From assembly GCA_964550895.1 (NCBI GenBank), contig CAZKAP010000024.1, positions 1 to 51,001 on the forward strand: DNA of 51,001 nucleotides, given 5' to 3'. The translations under genes were made by a program, and so were the position numbers. Source of the stretch: CAZKAP01 sp964550895. Its GTDB lineage: Bacteria; Bacteroidota; Bacteroidia; Flavobacteriales; Flavobacteriaceae. The notes below the pieces were generated by a model. That model saw nothing but the letters and a program-made list of their open reading frames with translations. It ran no database searches and was not told where the DNA came from. Of this stretch, positions 16,687 through 24,675 are shown piece by piece; position 1 is the stretch's first letter, and each line of letters starts with the position of its first letter.

Positions 16687-17832
16687 CTATTCCCCGGAAC
16701 TTCCTGAATCCGGTTGCTCGTATATATCCAGGATCTCCACTTCGAATACGAGGTCGGCGTTGGGTGGGATCAGTCCACCTCCTGCACCCTGCTCACCGTA
16801 CCCGAGGTGGGACGGGATAAAGAATCGCTTCTTGTCTCCTACCTTCATGCTGAGCAGGCCTTCCCGGAAACCGGGAATCACCTTGGATTCTGTGCTGTAT
16901 TCAAAAGGCAGTGGTTGATAGCCACCCTGTGCGTCCCGCTGATGATTGAATTTATCGAACAGCGTGGCCATATCCTTGATGTTGCTGTCGAACAATTCTC
17001 CGCTGTCCTGCAGCCAGCCGGAATAGTTGACCAGAACGTACTGTCCGTTTTCGGGCCGTGTCCCGGTACCTTTGCTAAGAGTAAGGATGCCCAGGCCAGA
17101 TTCCGTGCGCCCGACGGTCTCGGACTGAGCGGGTAAGGAGCTGACGATATCAGCCTTCATTTTTTCCCTGGCGGCTTCGCGCTCTTCTTCCTCCTCGAAA
17201 TAGGATTCCATGATGGAAACGGCATCGAAATTCCGCGCCTCCTTTCCGTTTCGGATGATATTCAGCTTTTTGATGGTGACGCTGACCAGCGGGCGGTTGT
17301 TGGCCGGGTCCACTTCCACTCCCGCTATCGAATCCAGAACATCCTCACCGGATATCAGTTTGCCGAAGACGGTATGGCGGTCATCCAGCCAGGGTGTGGC
17401 CTTATGGGTGATAAAGAACTGGCTGCCGTTGGTATTTGGGCCCGAATTTGCCATCGATAGTATTCCCTTGCCGCTGTGCCGTAATGAGTCGTTGAACTCA
17501 TCGGCGAAGCGGTACCCCGGATTTCCACGACCTGTGCCGGTGGGGTCCCCGCCCTGAATCATGAAATCCTTCATGACCCGGTGAAACGTCAGCCCGTCGT
17601 AATACGGTTTATCTTTGAGGGAGTCGCTGACAAAGGGGCTGTTGCCCTCGGCCAGGGTCACAAAATTGGCTACGGTTACCGGGGTCTTCTCGTGTTCGAG
17701 TGCGAGCAGCATATCGCCCAGGGTTGTCTCGATGTCGGCGTACAGACCATCTTCCAGCTCTGGGTACTTGGCTGTCTTGCAGGAGGATACGAGCATTACG
17801 ATAGCCAGTATGGAAAAGATTGAATACTTCAT
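16687..17832 (-). CDS. Lipoprotein fusing cyclophilin and FKBP prolyl isomerases
   Basis: A 381-residue exported lipoprotein: the signal peptide ends in the lipobox LVSSC with Cys18. Residues about 30-195 are a cyclophilin domain with LTFHRVMKDFMIQGGDP, MANSGPNTNGSQFFIT and LDDRHTVFG. Residues about 250-372 are an FKBP domain with YVLVNYSGWLQDSGELFDS, VIPGFREGL and IPSHLGYGEQGAG. Both are prolyl cis-trans isomerases, so it probably helps fold proteins in the periplasm. The next gene upstream is the single-domain isomerase GldI, 10 bases away. A two-family fusion could serve secreted adhesins or outer-membrane proteins; that is inference. Confidence 0.95.
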   Translation of the reverse strand: MKYSIFSILAIVMLVSSCKTAKYPELEDGLYADIETTLGDMLLALEHEKTPVTVANFVTLAEGNSPFVSDSLKDKPYYDGLTFHRVMKDFMIQGGDPTGTGRGNPGYRFADEFNDSLRHSGKGILSMANSGPNTNGSQFFITHKATPWLDDRHTVFGKLISGEDVLDSIAGVEVDPANNRPLVSVTIKKLNIIRNGKEARNFDAVSIMESYFEEEEEREAAREKMKADIVSSLPAQSETVGRTESGLGILTLSKGTGTRPENGQYVLVNYSGWLQDSGELFDSNIKDMATLFDKFNHQRDAQGGYQPLPFEYSTESKVIPGFREGLLSMKVGDKKRFFIPSHLGYGEQGAGGGLIPPNADLVFEVEILDIYEQPDSGSSGE

Positions 17833-17842
17833 GGTTTACGTT

Positions 17843-18406
17843 TTAGTTGCTTACTTCCGTTTTAATAACGTCTATTAATTCCAAATCTGCTGCCAGGGGC
17901 ATGGCCGAACCTATACGGTCACCATCGCCCGCAAAACCATAGGCAAGGGAGGAGGGTATGAGGAAACGGGCCTGTTCGCCTTTCCTGAGCACCTTGACGG
18001 CATCCCTGAGCCCTTTAAATATGCGTTCGTCCTGGTCTACTCGATAGGCCAGGGTATCCAGTTCCCTAAAACGGTAGAGGGGTCTGCCGCCGATATCGCT
18101 CAATTGATAGCGAATGACGGCCAGGTCTCCCGGTTGCGCCCGGACCGCCGCGCTGTCTGCTCTTTGAGTGTAGGCATACCAGAAGCCGTACGAGGATTCC
18201 CGATAGGTGCGGCTGCTATCCGTGGCCATAAGTTCCTGCATAGCCTGCTGTTCCTGTTTTAGTAGAGCCTGTGCCCTTTCAGCCGATATCTCGTAGAAGG
18301 TACCCTTTCGGGACTGCACGGGCCTGCGGGCCTCCTGATCCTGACAGGAAACGGTTAAGACCAGCATGAGTATCATCATAGCGGGCAATGTGTCGCGCTG
18401 GCTCAT
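17843..18406 (-). CDS. gldI: GldI-type gliding-motility lipoprotein (FKBP isomerase)
   Basis: A 187-residue lipoprotein with lipobox LTVSC after a short hydrophobic segment. The C-terminal half is an FKBP-like domain (GDLAVIRYQLSD, IFKGLRDAVKVLRKGEQA, LIPSSLAYGFAGDGDRIG). Size, lipobox and architecture match GldI, needed for gliding and the linked type IX secretion in Flavobacterium johnsoniae. The start was set at 18406, not 18427, because there it overlaps the upstream stop as ATGA. It sits between the DHH phosphoesterase and the cyclophilin-FKBP fusion. Distinguishing true GldI from a generic FKBP lipoprotein needs a tree. Confidence 0.82.
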   Translation of the reverse strand: MSQRDTLPAMMILMLVLTVSCQDQEARRPVQSRKGTFYEISAERAQALLKQEQQAMQELMATDSSRTYRESSYGFWYAYTQRADSAAVRAQPGDLAVIRYQLSDIGGRPLYRFRELDTLAYRVDQDERIFKGLRDAVKVLRKGEQARFLIPSSLAYGFAGDGDRIGSAMPLAADLELIDVIKTEVSN

Positions 18407-19428
18407 ACGGTATATAATTCTTGGCAATACTGGGGCAGGAGGGACTCAAAACGCTCGATAGTCGCCTGAAGCGAAAGCCTGCTTCGCCCCCCCGCGGCAT
18501 TCAGGTGTCCTCCTCCATCGAAATGGTTCCGGGCAAACTCGTTTACCGAGAAATCGCCTGAAGAGCGGAACGAAATCTTAATGATGCCTTCGTCCCTGTT
18601 TTCGATGAATATGACGGCGAACCGCATGCCCTTAAGGCTGAGTCCGTAATTGACGAAGCCCTCGGTATCCCCTTTCTGGTATTCGCAGGAATCCAGGTCG
18701 TCCTGGCTCAGGTACGTATAGGCCGTACTGTATTGATAACGAAACTGCATGTGGCCGAGGGCCTTTCCCAACAATTGCAACCGGCCTTTGGAATAGGTGT
18801 CGAAGATTTGCTGGTGAATCCAGGTGTTATCGATCCCTCGTCCGATAAGGTAGGCAGCGGCCTCGTGGGTCTTCGTGGTCGTACAGCGGTACTTGAAGGA
18901 TCCCGTATCGGTAACCATGCCGGCATACAGGCAGGTGGCAATTTCCCGGCTGAGATCGACCTCTCCGGAGAGCCTCCTCAGCACCCCATAGGTCATCTCA
19001 CAGGTAGAACTCAGGGAGGTATCGCTATAGGAAATATCCGCAAACGCTTCGGGCTGCTCGTGATGGTCAATCATGATGACGGTGCGTTGGTGGGCACAGG
19101 CGGTCAGGATTTCCTGCAACTGACCCACCCTGCCCAGCGAATTAAAGTCCAGTGCGACAATCAGCTCCGAGGCTTCTATGCATTCTCTGGCCTTACGGGT
19201 TTCGCGATCCGCGATAACCACCTCATCGCTGCCCGGCATCCACTTGAGAAAGCGCGGGAACTCGTTGGGGGAAACCACGATGGGCTTGTGTCCGGTCTGA
19301 CTCAGATAATGCCACCAGGCCAGGCAGGATCCCATGGCGTCACCATCGGGATTTTTGTGGGGGATCAGGGCAATGTTAAGGGGAACGGACAGCAGATCCC
19401 GGAGCCTGAGAAAGTCCTTCTCAATCAT
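18403..19428 (-). CDS. DHH phosphoesterase (NrnA-like)
   Basis: A 341-residue cytoplasmic enzyme with the DHH/DHHA1 architecture. Motif 1 is NPDGDAMGS (residues 26-34), motif 2 LDFNSLGRVG, and motif 3 IDHHEQPE, which carries the Asp-His-His metal site. DTGSFKY follows. The DHHA1 substrate loop is GGGHLNAAGG near residue 310. Relatives degrade nano-RNAs or dephosphorylate pAp, and either role fits. Its stop overlaps the GldI start by 4 bases (ATGA). On the other side the gene is divergent from the PhoD-like lipoprotein across 71 bases. Confidence 0.93.
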   Translation of the reverse strand: MIEKDFLRLRDLLSVPLNIALIPHKNPDGDAMGSCLAWWHYLSQTGHKPIVVSPNEFPRFLKWMPGSDEVVIADRETRKARECIEASELIVALDFNSLGRVGQLQEILTACAHQRTVIMIDHHEQPEAFADISYSDTSLSSTCEMTYGVLRRLSGEVDLSREIATCLYAGMVTDTGSFKYRCTTTKTHEAAAYLIGRGIDNTWIHQQIFDTYSKGRLQLLGKALGHMQFRYQYSTAYTYLSQDDLDSCEYQKGDTEGFVNYGLSLKGMRFAVIFIENRDEGIIKISFRSSGDFSVNEFARNHFDGGGHLNAAGGRSRLSLQATIERFESLLPQYCQELYTV

Positions 19429-19499
19429 GCCGGCAAGATAAAGAAATATAACCTTAGGGTAAACTGCGATGGCCTACTTTAGCCTTAAAACTATTCGTG

Positions 19500-20561
19500 A
19501 TGAAACACTTCGGCCATATTGGGTTTTTTATGCTGCTGCTTACATCCTGCGTCGGTGGCAGTGGAAAGTACCAGGATAAAACCAGGATCGAAACCGGGCG
19601 TTTGGAGGAGGCACCGACCGGGGTATTCAGGATAGCCTTTGGGTCCTGTAATCAGGTGGATCGGACAAACGAACTTTGGACCCATGTGAGGAATGCGGCG
19701 CCCAGGGTCTGGGTCTGGGGAGGCGATATCATCTACGCAGATACCGAGGACATGGACCGTATGAAGCGCTTATACGACCGGCAGAGGGAGGTTCCAGGTT
19801 ACCGGGAATTGCGCAAGGAAGTTGACATATTGGGAACCTGGGACGATCACGATTACGGGGTAAATGACGGAGGTAGTGAATACCCCAAAAAGCGCGAATC
19901 TCAACAACTGTTGCTGGACTTCCTGGACGTACCGTCTGAAGACCCCAGGAGGAGCAGGGAAGGAGTCTATCACTTAAAGGAATATGAACTCGGCGATCGC
20001 AAACTGGGTGTCGTTGTGCTGGATACCCGGTATTTCCGGAGTCCCCTGAAAAAATCGTCAACCCAAAGCAGACGTTACGCGGCCAGCAAGGATACAACCG
20101 CCACCATTTTGGGTGATGCCCAATGGGATTGGCTCGAAGGCGTGCTCACCCAAAAAGGATACGATGTTTTTGTGGTCATGAGCAGCATACAGTTTCTGTC
20201 CTCAGAGCACGGATTTGAGACCTGGGGTAATTTCCCGTCCGAAGTTGGCCGAATGAAGGCGCTGCTGGCCAAGACGGCCAGTACCCCGGTAATTTTTCTG
20301 TCGGGGGATCGGCACATATCCGAATTGTCCATGGCACGCTGGGATTCCGTGACTTATCCGGTTTTCGATTTCACCAGCAGCGGTCTGACCCATTCGTACT
20401 CCTCGTATACTGGAGAACCCAATCGATTCCGGGTAGGTGAGGTGGTGTCCGAAAAGAGTTTCGGCCTGTTGGATATTGATCCTTCCGTTATGGAAGTCAC
20501 CTTTACCATAGTGGGCGAGGAGGGCCGCATACTGCAGCAAAATAAACACCGCTTTCCTTAG
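19500..20561 (+). CDS. PhoD-like phosphatase lipoprotein
   Basis: A 353-residue exported lipoprotein (lipobox LLTSC, Cys18). Metal-binding motifs of the PhoD alkaline phosphatase/phospholipase D family are in order: AFGSCNQVD, WGGDIIYAD, WDDHDYGVNDGG and FLSGDRHISEL. It probably cleaves phosphomono- or diesters at the cell surface. The ATG at 19500 was chosen over the GTG one codon before it. The upstream region shares 71 bases with the divergent DHH gene; TACTTTAG at about 19475 is a poor -7 candidate. Substrate is unknown. Confidence 0.9.
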   Translation: MKHFGHIGFFMLLLTSCVGGSGKYQDKTRIETGRLEEAPTGVFRIAFGSCNQVDRTNELWTHVRNAAPRVWVWGGDIIYADTEDMDRMKRLYDRQREVPGYRELRKEVDILGTWDDHDYGVNDGGSEYPKKRESQQLLLDFLDVPSEDPRRSREGVYHLKEYELGDRKLGVVVLDTRYFRSPLKKSSTQSRRYAASKDTTATILGDAQWDWLEGVLTQKGYDVFVVMSSIQFLSSEHGFETWGNFPSEVGRMKALLAKTASTPVIFLSGDRHISELSMARWDSVTYPVFDFTSSGLTHSYSSYTGEPNRFRVGEVVSEKSFGLLDIDPSVMEVTFTIVGEEGRILQQNKHRFP

Positions 20562-20580
20562 TCGAATTTCCAGAATGCGT

Positions 20581-20588
20581 TAATTTTG
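20581..20588 (+). promoter_or_regulatory. Candidate -7 box of ndk
   Basis: TAATTTTG matches TAnnTTTG exactly and lies 17 bases before the ndk ATG, giving a predicted leader of about 10 bases. No clear -33 TTG precedes it at 17-23 bases. Confidence 0.5.
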
Positions 20589-20604
20589 GCAAAAATTTTT
20601 ACCC

Positions 20605-21024
20605 ATGAGCGGAAACCGAACATTCACGATGATCAAGCCGGATGCAGTGGAGAATGGCTTTATAGGCCCCATACTGGAGAAGATTACCTCTGCCGGATTC
20701 AAGATCATTGCCATGAAGTATACCCACCTCAGCCGGAGGGACGCCATGCTTTTTTACGAAGTACACAAGGAGCGTCCTTTCTATGACGAGCTGGTTACCT
20801 TCATGAGCAGGGGGCCGATCGTGGCAGCCATACTGGAGAAGGAGAATGCCGTCGAAGACTTCCGGGCCTTAATTGGTGCCACCAATCCTGCTGAAGCCGC
20901 GGAAGGCACCATACGCAAACTGTATGCGAGGGATATAGCTGAAAACGCCGTGCACGGTTCCGACAGTGACGAAAACGCAGCCATCGAAGGTGCATTCCAT
21001 TTCTCCGGCAGGGAAATTTTCTAA
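20605..21024 (+). CDS. ndk: Nucleoside diphosphate kinase
   Basis: A 139-residue cytoplasmic kinase that moves phosphate from one NTP to another NDP through a phospho-His. TMIKPDAVENG (residues 8-18) begins the fold, and the catalytic His lies in NAVHGSDSDENA near residue 117. Length is normal. It has its own -7 box and a short leader, and meets the DUF721 gene tail-to-tail across 43 bases in which no strong terminator is seen. Confidence 0.98.
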   Translation: MSGNRTFTMIKPDAVENGFIGPILEKITSAGFKIIAMKYTHLSRRDAMLFYEVHKERPFYDELVTFMSRGPIVAAILEKENAVEDFRALIGATNPAEAAEGTIRKLYARDIAENAVHGSDSDENAAIEGAFHFSGREIF

Positions 21025-21067
21025 TTAAAAGTTACCCCTTCTCTGACTTCCTGCCCCCGGGACGGAA

Positions 21068-21370
21068 TCAGCGCAATACGATTTCCGTAACCGCTTCCTC
21101 TCCAAACTCCTCCTGAAAGCTTTTGAGGATTTTGCTGAGCCCGTACCGCAATTCCTGGCGCAGAGCCGGTGAACTCAGGCTCACGTACAATACTCCTTCC
21201 CGAAAGCGAACGCTTTCGGTGTACCTGGCGATGGGAGCACCCATAATGGATTCCCACGCTTGCTCGATCCGGTGAGCCTGCATTCCGGTCTCCAGCCGAT
21301 GGGCCTTTAAAAATGCATCCAGCAGAGAACTTACGTGCTGGTCTTCTCCCTCTCTTTTTCCGTGTTTCAT
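21068..21370 (-). CDS. DUF721 protein (DciA-like)
   Basis: A 100-residue basic protein with the DUF721 pattern: AWESIMGAPIARYTESVRFREGVLYVSLSSPALRQEL. DciA of this family is known to load the replicative helicase DnaB in bacteria without DnaC or DnaI; that role is likely here but not shown. The start overlaps the lipoprotein stop as ATGA (21367-21370), so it is translationally linked to recF and the lipoprotein. The recF and DUF721 pairing is common in bacteria. Confidence 0.9.
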   Translation of the reverse strand: MKHGKREGEDQHVSSLLDAFLKAHRLETGMQAHRIEQAWESIMGAPIARYTESVRFREGVLYVSLSSPALRQELRYGLSKILKSFQEEFGEEAVTEIVLR

Positions 21371-21810
21371 AGCTCTGATTGGGGTGTTGGGGGCAGTAAG
21401 GGAGTAAATCGTTTGTAGTGGTATTCCACCCCTTCGCTGCCGGATAGCACGAGTCTAAGGCTGTCCAGCTCCTTGATCTGCTCCGACCAGCTGGCATCTC
21501 CGGAGAAGAAATTAAGGCTGATTTTTCCGTTTTCCGACCGCCCTACGCGAAAGGGAACGGCATCGTCTGAAGTGATAAAGTTTCCGCTGAGCTGCGGCTG
21601 CAGCTTTTTTCTATACCCTTCATTCCCAATGGAATCCAGATAGAAATAGTCCACCACCGTATTCACCCCGTACGATTTCTGCGGCCGGTTACTCCATTCG
21701 ACCCGTTCGATTTCCCAGTATCCGTTGAGGAACTCCGTTCTGAATTCCTTCTCTGGCCCGCAGCCCGAGAACAGCAGCCCGAGGCAGCCGATCAGCGCAA
21801 TTCTTTTCAT
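21367..21810 (-). CDS. Small lipoprotein of unknown function
   Basis: A 147-residue protein with a signal peptide and lipobox LFSGC (Cys17). The mature part is beta-rich (GYWEIERVEWSN, RVGRSENGKISLNFF, LRLVLSGSEGVEYHY), resembling a small lipocalin-like barrel. I do not recognise the family. It is joined by 4-base ATGA overlaps to recF on one side and the DUF721 gene on the other, an odd position for an envelope protein. It may simply ride in a conserved operon. Confidence 0.85.
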   Translation of the reverse strand: MKRIALIGCLGLLFSGCGPEKEFRTEFLNGYWEIERVEWSNRPQKSYGVNTVVDYFYLDSIGNEGYRKKLQPQLSGNFITSDDAVPFRVGRSENGKISLNFFSGDASWSEQIKELDSLRLVLSGSEGVEYHYKRFTPLLPPTPQSEL

Positions 21811-22892
21811 GATTCTATGGGTATAAAGTGATAAGGGGTTTCCGCATTTTCGACCACCTCTAGTGTCCGCTCCGGGTGGGTGTCGCTCAGGATCACCTGC
21901 TCGTACGCCCGAGAGCCTACCGTACGGATAAGTCGTGACACCCGCTTTTCGTCGAGTTTATCAAATATGTCGTCCAGCAAGAGGACCGGAGCGGTATTCA
22001 GTGCAGTACGTATATACTCCCACTGCGCGAGCTTCAGGGCGATCAGGAAGGTTTTCTGCTGGCCCTGACTGCCGTACTTTTTAATAGGGTGTCCGGAGAT
22101 GAGGAACTGCAGATCGTCTTTGTGTATCCCCTGAGTGGTATACTGCACTTTCAGATCTCTGCTCTGCTGCTCAAAAAGCAGGTCCCTGAGCCTTCCTCCC
22201 TGAAGCTGACTGACAAAGCTACAGTCGACTTCCTCCCGGTTTTCCGAGATCAGCCGGTAGTGTTCGAGCAGTAAGGGCCTGAATTCCTCTATGAATGCCT
22301 CGCGTTGTCGGTAAATGTCGGTTCCCAGCTCGCAGAGCTGTTCATCGTACACCCTCAGGTTGTTCTCGTCGAAGATCTGATTCAGCGCAAAATACTTGAG
22401 CAGGGCATTGCGCTGTTCCAGTATTCTGTTGTATCGCAGTAGCTGGTCCAGGTAGGCCGGATGGGTTTGTGAAACCACCCCGTCCATGAGCTTCCTGCGC
22501 ACATCGCTGCCTTCGGAGATGAGGTCTCGGTCCGAGGGGGAGACGATCACGGCCGGAAACAGCCCGATATGATCTCGAATTCTTTCGTACTCCTTGCCAT
22601 TCCGTTTGAGTACCTTTTTATGCCCTTTCTTAAAGGAGCACTGAATGCGGTCCTGCTGGCCCTCCTTACTCAGGTGGCCGTCGATCATGAAAAATCCCTC
22701 CCCAAAACGTATGTTCTGCGTACTCAATGGATTGAAGTAGCTCTTCCCATAACAGAGGTGGTATACCGCGTCGAGCAAGGTGGTCTTTCCTATACCGTTC
22801 GGCCCCACGACGCAGTTTATACCGGGCTTGAGTTCGAAACGCGAGGCTTCGAAATTCCGGTAATTCACCAATTCAATCTGAGAAACGTACAT
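21807..22892 (-). CDS. recF: DNA replication and repair protein RecF
   Basis: A 361-residue SMC-like ATPase that helps load RecA at gaps with RecO and RecR. Walker A is GPNGIGKT (residues 30-37), the ABC signature region contains GSQGQQKTFLIALKLAQ, and Walker B is VLLLDDIFDKLDEKR. The ATG at 22892 starts the conserved N-terminus MYVSQIELVNYRNF; a GTG five codons upstream is in frame but less likely. It is divergent from the TPR-ribH operon. An exact -7 box lies 30 bases upstream. Confidence 0.97.
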   Translation of the reverse strand: MYVSQIELVNYRNFEASRFELKPGINCVVGPNGIGKTTLLDAVYHLCYGKSYFNPLSTQNIRFGEGFFMIDGHLSKEGQQDRIQCSFKKGHKKVLKRNGKEYERIRDHIGLFPAVIVSPSDRDLISEGSDVRRKLMDGVVSQTHPAYLDQLLRYNRILEQRNALLKYFALNQIFDENNLRVYDEQLCELGTDIYRQREAFIEEFRPLLLEHYRLISENREEVDCSFVSQLQGGRLRDLLFEQQSRDLKVQYTTQGIHKDDLQFLISGHPIKKYGSQGQQKTFLIALKLAQWEYIRTALNTAPVLLLDDIFDKLDEKRVSRLIRTVGSRAYEQVILSDTHPERTLEVVENAETPYHFIPIES

Positions 22893-22922
22893 AAATTGTG
22901 GGAACACAGTGGGAACGGTTCA

Positions 22923-22930
22923 CAAAATTA
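22923..22930 (-). promoter_or_regulatory. Candidate -7 box of recF
   Basis: TAATTTTG on the minus strand is an exact TAnnTTTG match, 30 bases before the recF ATG. It lies in the 99-base divergent gap shared with the TPR-ribH operon. A fitting -33 is not seen. Confidence 0.45.
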
Positions 22931-22954
22931 AAGATAATTTCTACCCGGATTTTT

Positions 22955-22978
22955 GGGGCAAACGCTTATTTTTGCCCC
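22955..22978 (+). promoter_or_regulatory. Perfect dyad over the -7 box of the TPR-ribH operon
   Basis: GGGGCAAA (22955-22962) and TTTGCCCC (22971-22978) are perfect inverted halves around 8 bases. The -7 box TATTTTTG (22967-22974, exact TAnnTTTG) overlaps the right half and lies 17 bases before the ATG at 22992. The layout suggests an operator, or a hairpin if transcription starts upstream. The regulator is unknown. Confidence 0.45.
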
Positions 22979-22991
22979 CTAAAATGAGATC

Positions 22992-23765
22992 ATGGCAACC
23001 TATAAGAAGCGCGGCCATAAGCCCAAGAACAAAGTAGAAGAGGAAGCCCAGGATATTCAGAACTCAACTACTGCTGAGGTTTTCAGTACCCTTGATGAAG
23101 GAGCCTCGAGGACGGAAGAGTTCGTTTCCCGTTATCAGAACCAGATCCTTATAGGAATTGGAGTGGTTGCCCTCAGCGTATTGGGTTACCTGGGATATCG
23201 GCAGTGGGTAATGGAGCCCAGGGAGCGCGATGCCGCCAATGAATTTTACTATCCCCAGAAGCATATGGAGGAGGCCCTGTCCAATGATGCCCAGGGTAAG
23301 ACCGCGGAGCAGGATTCCCTGCTGAACCTGGCGCTCATTGGCGACGGTGGCCGCTTTGGCTTCCTGGACATTATCGATGCCTATCCCGGGACAAAAACGG
23401 CTGACCTGGCCGCCTACTCCGCAGGCATGGCCTACCTGAGACTCAAGCAGTACAAGGAAGCGATCGTATATCTCGAGAAATACAGCGGAGACAACAGCGA
23501 ATTCGAGGCCCTGTCCCTGGCGGGGATTGGAGACGCGTTTATGGGCCTGGAGCAATACCAGGACGCCTACGATTATTACAAGGCAGCGGTAAAGGCCAGT
23601 GATAACGAATTTGTAACCCCGATAAACCTGTACAAGGCGGCGGTGACAGCTATGGAACTCGACCTCAGGGATGAGGCCAGGGGCCATTTCGACCGCCTGG
23701 CCGAAGACTTCCCGGATTCCCCGGAGTCGACCAGTGCGAAGGCTTACAGGGCTATGCTCGACTAA
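22992..23765 (+). CDS. TPR membrane-anchored protein (YfgM-like layout)
   Basis: A 257-residue protein with a basic N-terminus (TYKKRGHKPKNK), one membrane helix at about residues 51-69 (ILIGIGVVALSVLGYLGY), and a TPR domain from about residue 135 on (AAYSAGMAYLRLKQYKEAIVYL, ALSLAGIGDAFMGLEQYQDAY). The one-helix-plus-TPR plan recalls YfgM, which works with the Sec translocon and chaperones; this similarity is only architectural. It is followed 5 bases later by ribH. A palindromic promoter region lies just upstream. Confidence 0.88.
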   Translation: MATYKKRGHKPKNKVEEEAQDIQNSTTAEVFSTLDEGASRTEEFVSRYQNQILIGIGVVALSVLGYLGYRQWVMEPRERDAANEFYYPQKHMEEALSNDAQGKTAEQDSLLNLALIGDGGRFGFLDIIDAYPGTKTADLAAYSAGMAYLRLKQYKEAIVYLEKYSGDNSEFEALSLAGIGDAFMGLEQYQDAYDYYKAAVKASDNEFVTPINLYKAAVTAMELDLRDEARGHFDRLAEDFPDSPESTSAKAYRAMLD

Positions 23766-23770
23766 ATTTT

Positions 23771-24253
23771 ATGGCGACCGAACACACTGATCTATCCGCC
23801 TTTGACCCTGACGAATTCCGGGGTATGGGCTCTGTGCGGATAGGGCTGGTCACCAGTCAGTGGAATGCCGGTATTACCAATTCCCTGAGATCTGGGGCTA
23901 AAGAAACCCTGATTCGCGCCGGCATCAGGCATGATCACATCTTCGATTGGAAAGTTCCGGGCAGTTTTGAGCTTATACACGGATGTAAACGGATGCACCA
24001 GATGCATGATCCCGATGCCATTATTGCCATCGGAAGCCTGATACAGGGGGAAACCCGGCACTTTGAATTTGTCTCCTCTGCCGTCGCTCACGGCATAGCC
24101 GATCTGAATGCACGCCTAAGCTCTCCGGTGATCTTCTGCGTACTCACGGACGATCATATCGAACAGGCCCGGGACCGCAGTGGCGGAAAACACGGCAACA
24201 AGGGGGTCGAGGCCGCCGTCGCGGCGCTCAGGATGGCCCGACTGGGAACCTGA
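23771..24253 (+). CDS. ribH: 6,7-dimethyl-8-ribityllumazine synthase
   Basis: A 160-residue riboflavin-pathway enzyme that condenses 5-amino-6-ribitylaminouracil with 3,4-dihydroxy-2-butanone 4-phosphate. VTSQWNAGIT forms the substrate aromatic pocket, VPGSFEL and AIGSLIQGETRHFEFV hold the phosphate and the catalytic His (RHFEF), and a C-terminal helix ends the chain. It builds icosahedral or pentameric shells in related species. It lies 5 bases after the TPR gene, with no other riboflavin gene in view. Confidence 0.97.
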   Translation: MATEHTDLSAFDPDEFRGMGSVRIGLVTSQWNAGITNSLRSGAKETLIRAGIRHDHIFDWKVPGSFELIHGCKRMHQMHDPDAIIAIGSLIQGETRHFEFVSSAVAHGIADLNARLSSPVIFCVLTDDHIEQARDRSGGKHGNKGVEAAVAALRMARLGT

Positions 24254-24366
24254 ACCGATTTATCCACCTTTGGGCCGTTTCATCTTAGTGGCCTGATTTT
24301 TGCCCTGTAGAGAAGAGTCATGCGGCTATGAGTGGCCCGGGCCGAGGGGTTGGTTTGCAATTTGTG

Positions 24367-24374
24367 TAAATTTA
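24367..24374 (+). promoter_or_regulatory. Candidate -7 box of the small-protein/mutL run
   Basis: TAAATTTA differs from TAnnTTTG only in the last base and lies 19 bases before the ATG at 24393, the same distance seen for ndk and the TPR gene. It sits in a 139-base gap after ribH. Confidence 0.35.
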
Positions 24375-24392
24375 CGGAAGCTGTTTTCCCAT

Positions 24393-24671
24393 ATGAGTTT
24401 TCTGAAGAGGCGAAAAAACAAGAAATTCAATTATAATCCCCGCTATTACAAGGGGATAAAGAATCCCCACGAGATTAACCACATGTTCGACGACTACCGG
24501 CATACGGCCCATCACAGCGGAGGGCTAATCGGAAAATGGTACAGCGCCATGTTCGATTCGAAAACCGATGGTGACCGGTATGTATGGATGCGGCTGGCTG
24601 TCATCATGGCCGTCCTCCTGCTCGCGGCTTTGTATATCCTCGATTTTGACCTTACCATATTCTTCGATTAG
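24393..24671 (+). CDS. Small membrane protein between ribH and mutL
   Basis: A 92-residue protein: a very basic aromatic N-terminus (KRRKNKKFNYNPRYYKG), an amphipathic middle, and one membrane helix at about residues 66-83 with a short acidic tail (DFDLTIFFD). The ATG at 24393 was chosen because the upstream extension lacks family features. From memory, such proteins in this family are sometimes labelled riboflavin synthase subunit beta, apparently because of the neighbouring ribH. I see no synthase domain, so that name looks wrong. It ends 4 bases before mutL. Function unknown. Confidence 0.85.
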   Translation: MSFLKRRKNKKFNYNPRYYKGIKNPHEINHMFDDYRHTAHHSGGLIGKWYSAMFDSKTDGDRYVWMRLAVIMAVLLLAALYILDFDLTIFFD

Positions 24672-24675
24672 GCAG

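Noticed and set aside
24257..24266. DnaA-box-like TTATCCACC
   Set aside because: A single near-match with no cluster or AT-rich unwinding region; not evidence of an origin, even with recF nearby.
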